A stretch of DNA of 64,000 nt, from assembly GCF_003815715.1 (NCBI RefSeq), contig NZ_CP033922.1:3892001-3956000 (forward strand). Direction: 5' to 3'. The DNA is from Chryseobacterium sp. G0162 (GTDB taxonomy: Bacteria; Bacteroidota; Bacteroidia; Flavobacteriales; Weeksellaceae). The notes beneath the pieces were generated by a model that was not told where the DNA came from, did not search any database, and saw only the letters and a program-made list of their open reading frames with translations. The position numbers were made by a program, and so were the translations under genes. This document shows, piece after piece, positions 50,326-60,211 of this stretch; positions within the stretch are counted from its first letter, which is position 1, and every line of letters begins with the position of its first letter.

Positions 50326-50844
50326 ATGAATACTACCCATACAGAGAAAAAGGCAAAGCCTGTCGCTCCTAAAGTAAAGGAGCTCATTGAAAGATCGAAA
50401 AGTGTAATTCTTGCTACTGTAGACGCAGAAGGAACTCCTAATTCAAGTTATGCACCGTTTGTTCAGGTTGATAATACGTTTTATATTCTGGTTTCCTTTA
50501 TGGCAAAACATACCAAAAATCTTTCTGAAGGAAGAAAAACCTCAATCATGTTTATCGAAGATGAATCTGCTACCAAACAGATATATGCAAGAGAGCGTTT
50601 AACAATAGAAGCTAGCACTTCCCAGATTGAAAGAGATTCAGAAACATGGAATAATGTAGTGGCAAAATTAAAAGAAACTCATGGGAAAGTAGTGGATGTC
50701 ATTTCTGGAATGGGTGATTTTATTTTAATTGCATTACAGCCAACAAAAGGTTCTTATGTAAACGGATTCGGAAGTGCTTACTTTGTGGATGCCAATCTGG
50801 AAATTTTAGAACATAGAAATGATGTGAATCATCAGTCTAAATAA
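50326..50844 (+). CDS. Pyridoxamine 5'-phosphate oxidase-fold protein, HugZ-like
   Basis: 172 residues with a split-barrel FMN-binding fold: VKELIERSKSVILATVDAEG, SSYAPFVQVDNTFYILVSF and HTKNLSEGRKTSIMFIEDES. The N-terminal layout matches the HugZ/HutZ heme-utilisation proteins, which bind or degrade heme. No heme-uptake genes are adjacent, so a heme role is uncertain. It is monocistronic. Confidence 0.85.
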   Translation: MNTTHTEKKAKPVAPKVKELIERSKSVILATVDAEGTPNSSYAPFVQVDNTFYILVSFMAKHTKNLSEGRKTSIMFIEDESATKQIYARERLTIEASTSQIERDSETWNNVVAKLKETHGKVVDVISGMGDFILIALQPTKGSYVNGFGSAYFVDANLEILEHRNDVNHQSK

Positions 50845-50849
50845 ATAAG

Positions 50850-51010
50850 AAGGGAAGCTGGAAGAGGGAAGCAGGAAGTTATAGGTTTTTAAACTCATTA
50901 AAAGTCTGCTTTTTTAGGGATTTTCTAAATAAGTTGACGCTTGTTTTATCAACCCTCCTTACTTCCATCTTCCGGCTCCCATCTTCCATCCTTGCCCTAT
51001 TTTCTCTTTC
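50850..51010. repeat. Large imperfect palindrome of GGAAG/CTTCC units
   Basis: GGAAGCTGGAAGAGGGAAGC (followed by AGGAAGTTA) at 50854-50883 and TTACTTCCATCTTCCGGCTC (followed by CCATCTTCC) at 50958-50987 are inverted copies about 29 bases long with roughly four fifths of positions matching, around a 75-base spacer. It is the clearest member of the tract family and sits between two plus-strand genes. Confidence 0.55.
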
Positions 51011-51046
51011 CGCTTCTTTTCACTATTTTTACCGAATAAAAAAAGA

Positions 51047-51661
51047 ATGCCCCTTTACCGAGATTTTTCAGATGATAATGCCACGATTTTAGTTTGGAAG
51101 TACGATGAAAGTGAAGAACTTGATATCAACGAACTTCTGGAACCGGAAAATGCTGAAAAAGTAAAGGATTACCATCCTAAAAAACTCTTAGAAGTATTGA
51201 TGGTCCGTAAGCTTCTGAAAGGATTAAAACCTGGCTCCAAAATTCTTTACAATGAAAGAGAACCTTTTCTTTCTCCCAAGGATGCAGAAATCTCCATCAC
51301 CCATTCTTTCCCGTTTGCAGCTATTGCTATTTCTAATAATAAAATAGGAATAGATGTTGAAAAGTTCAATCCCAAGATTTTAAGAGTGATTGATAAATTC
51401 ACCTATGAAAATGAAAGAGGGTTTATTCCTGAAGATAAAGCCGATACTTTTTACACCATTATCTGGAGCGTAAAGGAAAGTATGTATAAGATCCATCATT
51501 CTAAATATTGGTCATTGAAGAAAAATTATGAAGTAAAACCTTTTGAGTTGAAACATCTTCATAAAATCAGCTGCCGGGTGTATGATGAGCAGTTTTCAGA
51601 TGAATTTAAAGCCAGAGTGGAATTTTTTGATGACTATTGTTTTACGATTGTGGAGGAGTAA
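51047..51661 (+). CDS. 4'-phosphopantetheinyl transferase superfamily protein
   Basis: 204 residues. The two superfamily motifs are present: IGIDVEKFNPKI (G-x-D-x-E) and IIWSVKESMYKIHH (W-x-x-K-E-x-x-x-K), with a possible motif ISITHSFPFAAIAIS upstream. It transfers phosphopantetheine from CoA to a carrier protein; Sfp-type by length, but the carrier is not in this window. Its last 20 bases overlap the convergent membrane protein gene. Confidence 0.92.
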   Translation: MPLYRDFSDDNATILVWKYDESEELDINELLEPENAEKVKDYHPKKLLEVLMVRKLLKGLKPGSKILYNEREPFLSPKDAEISITHSFPFAAIAISNNKIGIDVEKFNPKILRVIDKFTYENERGFIPEDKADTFYTIIWSVKESMYKIHHSKYWSLKKNYEVKPFELKHLHKISCRVYDEQFSDEFKARVEFFDDYCFTIVEE

Positions 51662-52370
51662 CCTGTTTCTGTTTTAATAGCTGTCGTATTGAAACCAAAT
51701 GCCCAAAAAGAACGACTGGAACAATAAAAGTAGGAAGCCAGCTAAATGGAAAATATAATATGGCAATATTTGGCTGATAAAAGGCGATCTTCTGTAATGG
51801 TGATGGAGCTGAAAGAAACGCTATGATAACGATATTGAACAGCAACGCAAGTCCTATAATATTCCAGCATAAAATCATATTCCTGCTTATTTTTGACATC
51901 CTGATTCCATAGTAAGCAATAAATGGAGCAGAAATACCTATCAGAATATCAAAGTTGATCCCTTTAAATGTCATCATCTCCGGTACCATTTTATAGAGGA
52001 ATAATTTATGCAGGGTTATTTCAACAAAGATCCTTATTATATTAAGGTAAGTAATATGTAACAGTGACAGGCTGTCGATAAAGAGTTTTCCCTTTTCAAG
52101 ATTAAAAATAAGTAGAATACCTAAAATCGGCGGAAGGATTCCAAACAGTACAATTTTTGGTGGCAGTGAATTTAAATTGCTATTATAGATACCATTCAGA
52201 GATAAAGCAGCTTGAATCATCAGCCAAGAAATCAGGATAAGGAAGATCATTCCGGTCCTGGATTTTACAACCTTTGAATCAGAATTTTTGACTATCCAAC
52301 AAAATAGAAGGAGGGTGACAAGGGTGATGATTCCAAACAGGAATGAAATAGGAAGTGGCAAATTTTCCAT
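51642..52370 (-). CDS. Multi-pass membrane protein, unknown function
   Basis: 242 residues, about seven membrane helices, beginning MENLPLPISFLFGIITLVTL and ending with a Gln/Lys-rich tail. I see no motif that names the family. The 3' end overlaps the phosphopantetheinyl transferase by 20 bases and no terminator separates them. Confidence 0.75.
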   Translation of the reverse strand: MENLPLPISFLFGIITLVTLLLFCWIVKNSDSKVVKSRTGMIFLILISWLMIQAALSLNGIYNSNLNSLPPKIVLFGILPPILGILLIFNLEKGKLFIDSLSLLHITYLNIIRIFVEITLHKLFLYKMVPEMMTFKGINFDILIGISAPFIAYYGIRMSKISRNMILCWNIIGLALLFNIVIIAFLSAPSPLQKIAFYQPNIAILYFPFSWLPTFIVPVVLFGHLVSIRQLLKQKQVTPPQS

Positions 52371-52447
52371 GGTTGATTTTTAACTAAGATATTACAATTC
52401 GTTAAAAATCTGGTTGCCGTAAGACAAGAAACCTCAAAGATGTAATG

Positions 52448-54703
52448 TTAGGATTCTTCCACTTTTTCAGCTCTGTATTTTTCGATTACTTTTCGTTGCT
52501 CTTTAGCCACATCATAAATCAGTTCCAGAATATCATGGATATTCTTAAGCTCTGTTAAGTGGGATATTTTATCAGGATCTCTTCGGTCAACAATCTCATT
52601 TTCCTCAATCTCTGTCTTTCTTTTCAGCAGCATATCTTCAATGGAAGAGTCTTCCGGTTCCAGGCGGCTTTCCATTCTAAGAGTCTCAGTAATATCATCT
52701 CCATTTAATAAAGTTGAGGTTTGCTGCATTTCAGCCTCTATTTTTCGGCTCCAGCTTTCTGCGTCTATTTCGGGATATTGCTCATTGCTTTTAGAGTATT
52801 GAGACAAAGAAGCAGTATAAGCGGTGACAAGATGCGAGGTAGCTACAAACTGGTGAACCACTTCCAACTTTTTCTGCTGATTTTTAGGATCCGAAATCAT
52901 TCTCTGGAAATTATCAGAAAGATTGGCTAATGAAATGATGGCATTTTTTCGCTTTACTTTATAGTCTTCAATATCAAAATTTCCCTGTAAGAATTTAGAC
53001 ATTACGCTTTGGAAATAGATGAGGTTATCAGCTGCAGATTTTTTCATCAGATCCAGATTTTGGGTATGCTCCCAAACAGGCAATACAATATAAGATACTG
53101 CAAATGCTATAATTCCTGCAATGGCCGTATCTACAACTCTGTCTTTGAAAATAATATTTACTTTTCCGGGATTTAAAAAATTAAAACTCAGAAAAACATA
53201 GATGGTCATGAAAAGTACTGCCCAAAAATATCGTCCCTTCAAAAAGCTGAAGCACATAATCATGCTGATCAGCAGAATCGCAAACAAAACACTATTGATA
53301 TGTATGAAATGCAGGATGATATAAGCAATGGTGGCTCCGGTAACCGTTCCGTAGAGACGCAGCAGGTTTCTTTGCTTGGTGATGGAGTAGGCCGGCTTTA
53401 GAATGGCTGTAATGGTAATTAATATCCAGTAGGTATGTCCCAATCCCAGAAAATCAAACATAGAAAAAAGATATCCAACCAGCAGGGCTGTTGTAATTCT
53501 TATGGCATGGCGGAAATGGGAAGAGGATAATGAAATATTATTCCTTAAAACCTTAGAGTTCAGTTTGGGTTCATTAGGCATGAACTTCTTTAAGTCTAAC
53601 CCTGTGGATAGACTTTTTGCCAACTTTACGTCCTGTGAAAATACTTTGTAAATCTCATTGATCTCCTTGGTAATTTCGTTGATACGCATCAGGATCTGAC
53701 GCAGAACCATGAAGTTTTCCAGACTGTCAGGAGAGAGTTGTTTGTTTCTAAGTTCGAAATAATTATAGTTGAGGTTTTTTAATTCCAGTTCAAGGTTAAA
53801 CATTGGTTTTGCCCGTGTTCCGCTTTGGAGAGCAATTCCGATATTGGTAATCTCTTCAGCCAGCAGATTAAGATAATCATGAATATTGACCAGGATCATG
53901 CTGTCTTCAAAGCTTTGCTGCAGCTTCTGATAGTCACTTTCAGAAGTCATCAGCTTTTCATGAAGGTCCATTGAATTCAGGAACATCAGCATCAATAAAC
54001 GACTGGTCGTGGTAGATTCGTTAACGATGGTTCTTGTTTTAAAAACAGTTTCCCTGGTATCTTCCTGAAGGTTTTTTATTTCAATCTGTTTGGCAATCAC
54101 CTGAGTGGTAAGTTTGTCAAAATCAGGATTCTTCTGATAATAACTGGCTTTGATTTTTAAAAATTCGGCCAATTGAAGATAGTTTTCACCAATCATCTGA
54201 CCCGCCAATTTATAAGGACGAATTGTTGTTACGACAAGAAATATCAACAAAAACCAGATACATCCACAGGCAAAAATAAGGAGGCTTTTAAAAATATCCG
54301 CTCCTGTAAGATGCCCATCGATAAAGATGGCCAGTACTACCAATGATAATGAACCCACCGCAGCGAGGCGCTGGCCATAGACTCCAATTAAGGAGAAAAA
54401 CATCCCGAAGACTATGATCTCGAATAATACCAAGATCTTAAAATTCATCACCAGACTGGCAATCAAAGCTACAAAGACAAAACAGCAAATGGCAAATGCC
54501 AATGCATTTCTTCTTCTGATAAAAGGTCCGGGCTGATCCGTAAGGGCTACAAAACTGGTTCCGAGAGGAAAGAGAAAGTATTCTTTTAAAATTCCAAAGT
54601 GAGCAAGAACTAAACATGGGAGAACAGTAGCCAGTGTAATTCTGATAGCAGAATACAGATATTGACTGGTTACAAATTTTTTTAGCTCCGCCGAATAGTT
54701 CAT
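52448..54703 (-). CDS. FUSC-family membrane protein (YccS/aromatic acid exporter-like)
   Basis: 751 residues. Two blocks of membrane helices (about 15-160 and 400-530) are each followed by long cytoplasmic helical regions, the typical FUSC/YccS duplication. HFRHAIRITTALLVGYLFSM and LGHTYWILITITAILKPAYS are the second-block signatures. These proteins are proposed efflux pumps for aromatic acids or unidentified solutes. The -7 box ends 4 bases before the ATG. Confidence 0.9.
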   Translation of the reverse strand: MNYSAELKKFVTSQYLYSAIRITLATVLPCLVLAHFGILKEYFLFPLGTSFVALTDQPGPFIRRRNALAFAICCFVFVALIASLVMNFKILVLFEIIVFGMFFSLIGVYGQRLAAVGSLSLVVLAIFIDGHLTGADIFKSLLIFACGCIWFLLIFLVVTTIRPYKLAGQMIGENYLQLAEFLKIKASYYQKNPDFDKLTTQVIAKQIEIKNLQEDTRETVFKTRTIVNESTTTSRLLMLMFLNSMDLHEKLMTSESDYQKLQQSFEDSMILVNIHDYLNLLAEEITNIGIALQSGTRAKPMFNLELELKNLNYNYFELRNKQLSPDSLENFMVLRQILMRINEITKEINEIYKVFSQDVKLAKSLSTGLDLKKFMPNEPKLNSKVLRNNISLSSSHFRHAIRITTALLVGYLFSMFDFLGLGHTYWILITITAILKPAYSITKQRNLLRLYGTVTGATIAYIILHFIHINSVLFAILLISMIMCFSFLKGRYFWAVLFMTIYVFLSFNFLNPGKVNIIFKDRVVDTAIAGIIAFAVSYIVLPVWEHTQNLDLMKKSAADNLIYFQSVMSKFLQGNFDIEDYKVKRKNAIISLANLSDNFQRMISDPKNQQKKLEVVHQFVATSHLVTAYTASLSQYSKSNEQYPEIDAESWSRKIEAEMQQTSTLLNGDDITETLRMESRLEPEDSSIEDMLLKRKTEIEENEIVDRRDPDKISHLTELKNIHDILELIYDVAKEQRKVIEKYRAEKVEES

Positions 54704-54707
54704 ATTA

Positions 54708-54715
54708 CAAAAATA
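54708..54715 (-). promoter_or_regulatory. -7 promoter box of the FUSC gene
   Basis: TATTTTTG on the minus strand, ending 4 bases before the ATG. Confidence 0.5.
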
Positions 54716-54894
54716 GCTATTGAATTTAGAAAAATCGCCATAAAGGATAGACTTTTATAAACTTAAATGTTATATTTTTTTAATAAAGAAAACAAGGTTC
54801 TTGTCAATAATGAATTTTTGGTTCGCCAAGTGGCCAGAAGGGAATAGAATTTACCGGATGTAGTGACATGATGAGCAGAGTCAAGGGAATAAAA

Positions 54895-54923
54895 AAAGCC
54901 TCATACCATATGGATGAGGCTTT
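54895..54923 (-). terminator. Terminator of porV
   Basis: AAAGCCTCAT-ACCATATGG-ATGAGGCTTT, perfect 10-base-pair stem with T-run after it on the minus strand. Confidence 0.85.
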
Positions 54924-54941
54924 GTATAATTGTGGAATATA

Positions 54942-56090
54942 TTAGCGATCGTTGTTGGACGTTTCTTCACCAATGTTCCAGGTAAGCCCGAAACGAAGAG
55001 TGTTATCCAATGCTGTATTCACTTTAGACATATTGATCAGATAAGAAAGATCCAATCCGAAAGAACGGTATTTCAATCCGATACCTGCAGTAGCGAACTG
55101 TCTTGCTCCCTGTTCTTCACTTTCATGGAAGTAACCTCCTCTTACTGAGAAAGCATTGTCATAGGAATATTCTAAAGCACCACTATACATGATACTGTTT
55201 GGGTTTTTGAATGATTTTCCGATACCGGCTATTGGACCTACATTTGGAATTTCATATTTAGGCCTTCTGTAGGCATCTACTCCTACATATTCGGATCCCG
55301 GTACCAAAAGTTTTGAACCTTCAAAGGAAATCCCGAGTCTGTTCAGGTCATCCATATACATATCATACCCAATCCCTAATCTTGCCATTGTTGGAAGATA
55401 AGATCTTGATTCTTCATTTCCGGTATAGTCAAGCTTTGGACCCAGGTTTTGGATGGCCAAACCTGCATTAAATTTACCGTCATATCCTCCGAAACTTGAA
55501 AATCTTTCAGAAGTATAGTATGCTGAAATATCTACGGCAAAAGAGTTTGCTGCTTTAAGTGTATTATCTGTATTGAATCCTCCGGCTAAGTCTGAACGGA
55601 TAAATCTACCCGTTACAGCCATGGAGTAGGAGTCTGAAAGTTTCAAACCATAAGCTACATCAATGGAAAATTCATTAGGCTTTGATACCCCGTTTGAAGT
55701 AACATCATTACCTACTAATTGAGTAAGGTCTACTTCCCCCATATTGAAATAATAGATACTCGCGGAAATGGTAGATCTTTCATCCTGCCCAAGGAATTTA
55801 TGGAATGCTCCGTATAATAAGAATACATCATTGGTTAGCTTTCCCATATAAGGTGTATAGCTAAGACCTACGGAAGAACTTGTTCTGCTGAAAGGATATT
55901 TAGCTGCATTCCAGAATTGTGAGAATGCATCAGGAGAGGTTACTACCCCTTGATCTCCCATACCTCCCGCTCTTGCATCTGGCGCAATTCTCAGGAAGGG
56001 AGCTCCGGTAAGTACGGGGTTTATCTGTGAATAGCCTAGAAAACCAGCACTTAACCCAAGTCCTAAAAGCAGTTTAGTAGTTAAATTCAT
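54942..56090 (-). CDS. porV: Type IX secretion outer-membrane protein PorV
   Basis: 382 residues. Signal peptide MNLTTKLLLGLGLSAGFLGY; mature protein opens with LTGAPFLRIAPDARAGGMGD and SPDAFSQFWNAAKYPF, the PorV/LptO (FadL-like barrel) hallmarks. PorV carries cargo sorting domains from the translocon to the sortase PorU. It follows porU by 59 bases on the same strand and ends with a strong terminator, so porU-porV is an operon. Confidence 0.95.
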   Translation of the reverse strand: MNLTTKLLLGLGLSAGFLGYSQINPVLTGAPFLRIAPDARAGGMGDQGVVTSPDAFSQFWNAAKYPFSRTSSSVGLSYTPYMGKLTNDVFLLYGAFHKFLGQDERSTISASIYYFNMGEVDLTQLVGNDVTSNGVSKPNEFSIDVAYGLKLSDSYSMAVTGRFIRSDLAGGFNTDNTLKAANSFAVDISAYYTSERFSSFGGYDGKFNAGLAIQNLGPKLDYTGNEESRSYLPTMARLGIGYDMYMDDLNRLGISFEGSKLLVPGSEYVGVDAYRRPKYEIPNVGPIAGIGKSFKNPNSIMYSGALEYSYDNAFSVRGGYFHESEEQGARQFATAGIGLKYRSFGLDLSYLINMSKVNTALDNTLRFGLTWNIGEETSNNDR

Positions 56091-56149
56091 ATGTTGTCTT
56101 TTATATATTATCAGTTTTTTATAATTTTTATTGTCTATGTATTACTTAA

Positions 56150-59100
56150 TTATTTCAAAAGTACCATTTTTTCTACAGCTGTGGCACTTCCTTTGCATTT
56201 TTCTTGGTTTTGACTTTTTGCAAATATCTTAAAAATATATGTACCTTTTGCAACGGTAGCCCCAAAATCATCTTTTCCATCCCATTCTATGGCCTGACGA
56301 GGGGTTCTAAAGCCTTGTAGGAAAGGTTCTGCAACTACCGGCTGAGATAAAGTTTTTACCAATCTACCCGTTATGGTATAAATCTGTACATTCACATCCA
56401 GAATATCATCACAATTGTGTTCAAACTGAATATACGTTTTATTGGTGAATGGATTTGGCCAGTTCAGTGGACGGTTGATCGTCAGATGCTGGTCAGCTTC
56501 ATCTTTAACCTCAAAATTTAACGTGGTTGTTGTCGAATTATTGTTTATATCCCAAACTTTAAATGTTAATTGGTGTTGTCCGACTGGCAGATTTCTGAAT
56601 GGGTAGCTTACATTTCCTTTTTGGTATTCTGCAAGACTTGGATTTAAGCATCCGTTTCCTTCTCCCGGTGAGTAGAAATCATTAAGAATAACGGTATTGA
56701 TAACCTGACCGTCTAAATATACTGTAATATCATGACCTACACCTGATCCTGTAGAATTAATTCCCGTATCATCAGTAAGACAAGCCAGAAGCATTGGATT
56801 CTGATTGGTAATTCCACCATCTGCAAAGTTGGTGTTATTCATATACAGTTTTACTTTTGGCGGCTGATTGTCATTAATTCCGTTAGGATTGATATCTCCA
56901 ACCTGAACAGCCTGATTATTGAATACATCGGTTACCTTATTATCAGCATATCCTAATATTCTTCCTTCACCAACAGTATAGTTGATATCTTTAGGAACAT
57001 AGAATTCTGCAGTGAAAACACCGTTTACAGCTATTCCGGAAGCCTTTACAATAGCACTTCCTTCTTCTGTATAATTTAATACAGGGTATGGCCAGTTATT
57101 GTTATTCAGGGTCTTTTTATTCAGTCTTTTATCAAAAATATTAATAGAAACTCTTCCGTTGAAGGTATTGTTTAAAGTACCGTTAGGATTGTTGATATGG
57201 CCTTTTATTTTAACGAAGTCAAGTCCTCTGATCAATCCGGGAACCGGAGTTTCAATATCATCAATGGCTAATAACCTTTGAGGTCTGCTCAGTTTCATAG
57301 CCGGATCGCCCAGTAGATTTACTCTTAAATGATTAGCGTTGACCCCTTTTTCTTTTTTTGCATTTAAATGAGCGTAACCTAACGTATTAAAGTCGTCATT
57401 TGTTAATTTAAATATATTTCTGGTGAAAATATCTGTGAAGTCACGTCCATAATCAATTCCGATAGCACGGCTGGAAGTAATCATTGTAGCTGGACCTCCC
57501 TGTTTAAGTTTTATAAACTGCTCTCCTGCAGAATTGGTAGCAGGCTCATCCCATAATGTAAATTCGCAGGTTATAGTAGATACGAACGGGAATCTGCTGT
57601 ATACATTAGAGAAGTTATTAGAATTTTGAATCTCAGTACTTGTTAAAACTCTTTCCTGAGCCCAGCCATTAATTCCTCCGTGGCCAAAATAGAACAGGTA
57701 TAAACTGTTTCCTATACTGTTGGAGATGGCCTGGTTCACCTGTGGATATCTCGGTCCTCCCGCAGTACTTTGTACTGTAAAAGCATCCTGATATAGTTTT
57801 TTTACATTATATTCTTTTAGTGGCTGTACTCCTGGTTGTTCAAATACATTCACCAATGCACTGTTCATCACATTATGGAAAGGACCTCCGCCTTCCTCGT
57901 TATCATCCACCACAAAATCAAGTCTCATTCTCCAATCACCAAAAGGACTGGATTGCCCCGGAAGGGCATTGTAATAAGCCAGCGTTTTATCAATCATGTT
58001 AGCTGCCTCAGTATTATTGGCTGCCGGAATTCTTCCTACAGGAAGGTTGGGGAGATTGTATATTATATTATTTGCTGTCTGAGGCTGGGTCATTACGATA
58101 TAGTCATCTGTAACGAAGGACTGTACGTAATCTGAAGAATGTTCACTTTGATAAGCCGAGACAATATTGTTATTATTGGAAATTCTGTTTTTATAATCAT
58201 AAGAAGCATCTCCAAGAATAAATACATATTTAAGCCTTCCTTCCGGAGTGTTTAATTTGGTAACAAAATCTCTTACTGCGGTAAGGTCCTTACTTCCGTT
58301 TCCAAATTCTTCATAGACCTTATTAACATCTACAATTTCTACTTTGTAATTATTTTTTGTCTGATGATAATTCGCCAGTCTTTGTGCCTGTCCCATCAGT
58401 TCAGGTACAGTAAGGATCAGGTAATCGATATTGCTGATCGCAGAAAGATTCTGATTGGCAATTCTTCCTACAAACTGTGGTGTAAAAGCGGCATCAGCAC
58501 GGAATGCTACAAATTCATTGTTGAAATTCTGATCAGAAGCAGTATAAGCAAAATTGAAAGAACCAGCTCCTGCCTTATTCACTCTTCTGTTTGCATTCGT
58601 AATATCGGTAACATCCCATACCTGTTCCAGGCCGGACGTATTAGAAATACTGAATCCATAATCCGTATTGCTTCCACTTACAATAGAGTAGTCTCTGAAA
58701 TTCATCTGAGAGCCATTGAAGGCAAGATTCTCTTTGTACTGAACTTCAAGGTAGTCAAAGTAGAAGGTACCATTTGGGTTTTTAGAGATATCCGGAGTGT
58801 ATTTCAAGGTAATCTGATTTCCTGTCTGATTGGTAATACTTCCGTTATATCTCATAGGATAGAAAATATACGAATACGTTGGTTCATCAGTAGGAACACT
58901 ATTCTGATATGGATTCTGACCGTTAATTTTAATGTCAATAGAATTCTGTTGAGATCTGTATCCTATTATCTGTGATCTGTATTTTATAACATCTGTAGAC
59001 TGAATAGGAGAATTAGTAGTAAGAGTGATCGTCTTTTCTGTCGTGAAAGGAGGGTCTTCTACCCATATTCTTCCTACTTTCAATAAATTATTCTGATCAT

Positions 59101-60046
59101 TGTTGATGACCTGGTAGTTATCATACCGGGTAATCATTTGAGCGGGTAAGTTCCCGTCTATAGTAGCCACTCTTTTTCCTGCTCCTTTATCAAAATTGAT
59201 ATAATAATAGGAAAAGTCATCATATATATTTTTGAGGTTATTACTGGAATCTGATCTTGTCTCTTTTCTTTTGAACCCCTGCCCATTATTGGTATCATAA
59301 AGGTTGTATCCATTGGGGCCTTGTGCATAGAATAAGGCATAGTCATTATCATTCCATACTCCATCATCTTCACCCACTACCTGAATGGCATTTTCCTGTA
59401 AGGAATTATATCGTGGGTCCTGATTGAACTCAGGCAGCATAATACCTCCGTTTCCATAAATTCTCATATTTTTTGGATTTACAGAAGCAGGGTTGATGCC
59501 ATTATCTCTTAAAAATTGTGCTGTAATTTTAAATACTCCGGATTTGTCAACCTTTATTTTGTAAAAGTTACCACTGGCAAGAGGGTTGCCGGTAGTTCCT
59601 ATTTTATTGACACTTCCAAAAGTGTTAATTGGAGTAGAGGCTTCAGAAACATTAAACGAAGATAATCTTTGAACACCTCCTTTTGTCTTTTTGAACAAAG
59701 CTACACTGATGCTGGCATATCTCTCCCCATCTAATGTATAATAAGTAACTTCTGCAATATCACGTTCAGGAAGTCCTCCTTTGTCTAATTCGAATAAATC
59801 CTGGTTGGAAACACCATCCCAGGCAAGGTCAGAAACTTTTAGCTCCTTTTCTCCGATTTTTTGCTTTGTTACTATAAAAACGTTATTTTGGTTAAAAGAA
59901 AAACCTTCATTTTTAAAATTTGGAAGATTTATTTTTGTGTCACCAAAGTCCTGAATTTTAGATCCATTCCATTCTATAGTGTTTCTTTGTGCGTAAAGTG
60001 TTGATGCAAAAGCGATTAAAGATAAAAGCGTGACTTTTCGTTTCAT
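56150..60046 (-). CDS. porU: Type IX secretion system sortase PorU
   Basis: 1298 residues. Signal peptide MKRKVTLLSLIAFASTLYAQ, N-terminal beta domains, then a gingipain-type C25 peptidase domain (about 530-900) with catalytic His in YLFYFGHGGINGW and Cys in FVSTITCEFTLWDEP, followed by Ig-like domains and a C-terminal sorting-like region (NWPNPFTNKTYIQFEHN; KGTYIFKIFAKS). PorU removes cargo sorting domains and attaches proteins to lipopolysaccharide. It is divergent from gldJ, the usual flavobacterial order. Confidence 0.96.
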   Translation of the reverse strand: MKRKVTLLSLIAFASTLYAQRNTIEWNGSKIQDFGDTKINLPNFKNEGFSFNQNNVFIVTKQKIGEKELKVSDLAWDGVSNQDLFELDKGGLPERDIAEVTYYTLDGERYASISVALFKKTKGGVQRLSSFNVSEASTPINTFGSVNKIGTTGNPLASGNFYKIKVDKSGVFKITAQFLRDNGINPASVNPKNMRIYGNGGIMLPEFNQDPRYNSLQENAIQVVGEDDGVWNDNDYALFYAQGPNGYNLYDTNNGQGFKRKETRSDSSNNLKNIYDDFSYYYINFDKGAGKRVATIDGNLPAQMITRYDNYQVINNDQNNLLKVGRIWVEDPPFTTEKTITLTTNSPIQSTDVIKYRSQIIGYRSQQNSIDIKINGQNPYQNSVPTDEPTYSYIFYPMRYNGSITNQTGNQITLKYTPDISKNPNGTFYFDYLEVQYKENLAFNGSQMNFRDYSIVSGSNTDYGFSISNTSGLEQVWDVTDITNANRRVNKAGAGSFNFAYTASDQNFNNEFVAFRADAAFTPQFVGRIANQNLSAISNIDYLILTVPELMGQAQRLANYHQTKNNYKVEIVDVNKVYEEFGNGSKDLTAVRDFVTKLNTPEGRLKYVFILGDASYDYKNRISNNNNIVSAYQSEHSSDYVQSFVTDDYIVMTQPQTANNIIYNLPNLPVGRIPAANNTEAANMIDKTLAYYNALPGQSSPFGDWRMRLDFVVDDNEEGGGPFHNVMNSALVNVFEQPGVQPLKEYNVKKLYQDAFTVQSTAGGPRYPQVNQAISNSIGNSLYLFYFGHGGINGWAQERVLTSTEIQNSNNFSNVYSRFPFVSTITCEFTLWDEPATNSAGEQFIKLKQGGPATMITSSRAIGIDYGRDFTDIFTRNIFKLTNDDFNTLGYAHLNAKKEKGVNANHLRVNLLGDPAMKLSRPQRLLAIDDIETPVPGLIRGLDFVKIKGHINNPNGTLNNTFNGRVSINIFDKRLNKKTLNNNNWPYPVLNYTEEGSAIVKASGIAVNGVFTAEFYVPKDINYTVGEGRILGYADNKVTDVFNNQAVQVGDINPNGINDNQPPKVKLYMNNTNFADGGITNQNPMLLACLTDDTGINSTGSGVGHDITVYLDGQVINTVILNDFYSPGEGNGCLNPSLAEYQKGNVSYPFRNLPVGQHQLTFKVWDINNNSTTTTLNFEVKDEADQHLTINRPLNWPNPFTNKTYIQFEHNCDDILDVNVQIYTITGRLVKTLSQPVVAEPFLQGFRTPRQAIEWDGKDDFGATVAKGTYIFKIFAKSQNQEKCKGSATAVEKMVLLK

Positions 60047-60211
60047 GTTTATTATTGAAATTGCTAAATTACAAAATAAATGAAAATTTTAGAATTAAAT
60101 TGTAATACAATAAAATTAATTTGTTATCGTTGTTCAAAAAAATCAAATCTTTATTTGATTTATTGAATAATTTATTTTTTCTTTGTACTCTTGAAAATAT
60201 TTATATCGACT

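Noticed and set aside
58364..58975. 203-codon plus-strand ORF
   Set aside because: Antisense to porU, which has the full sortase architecture.
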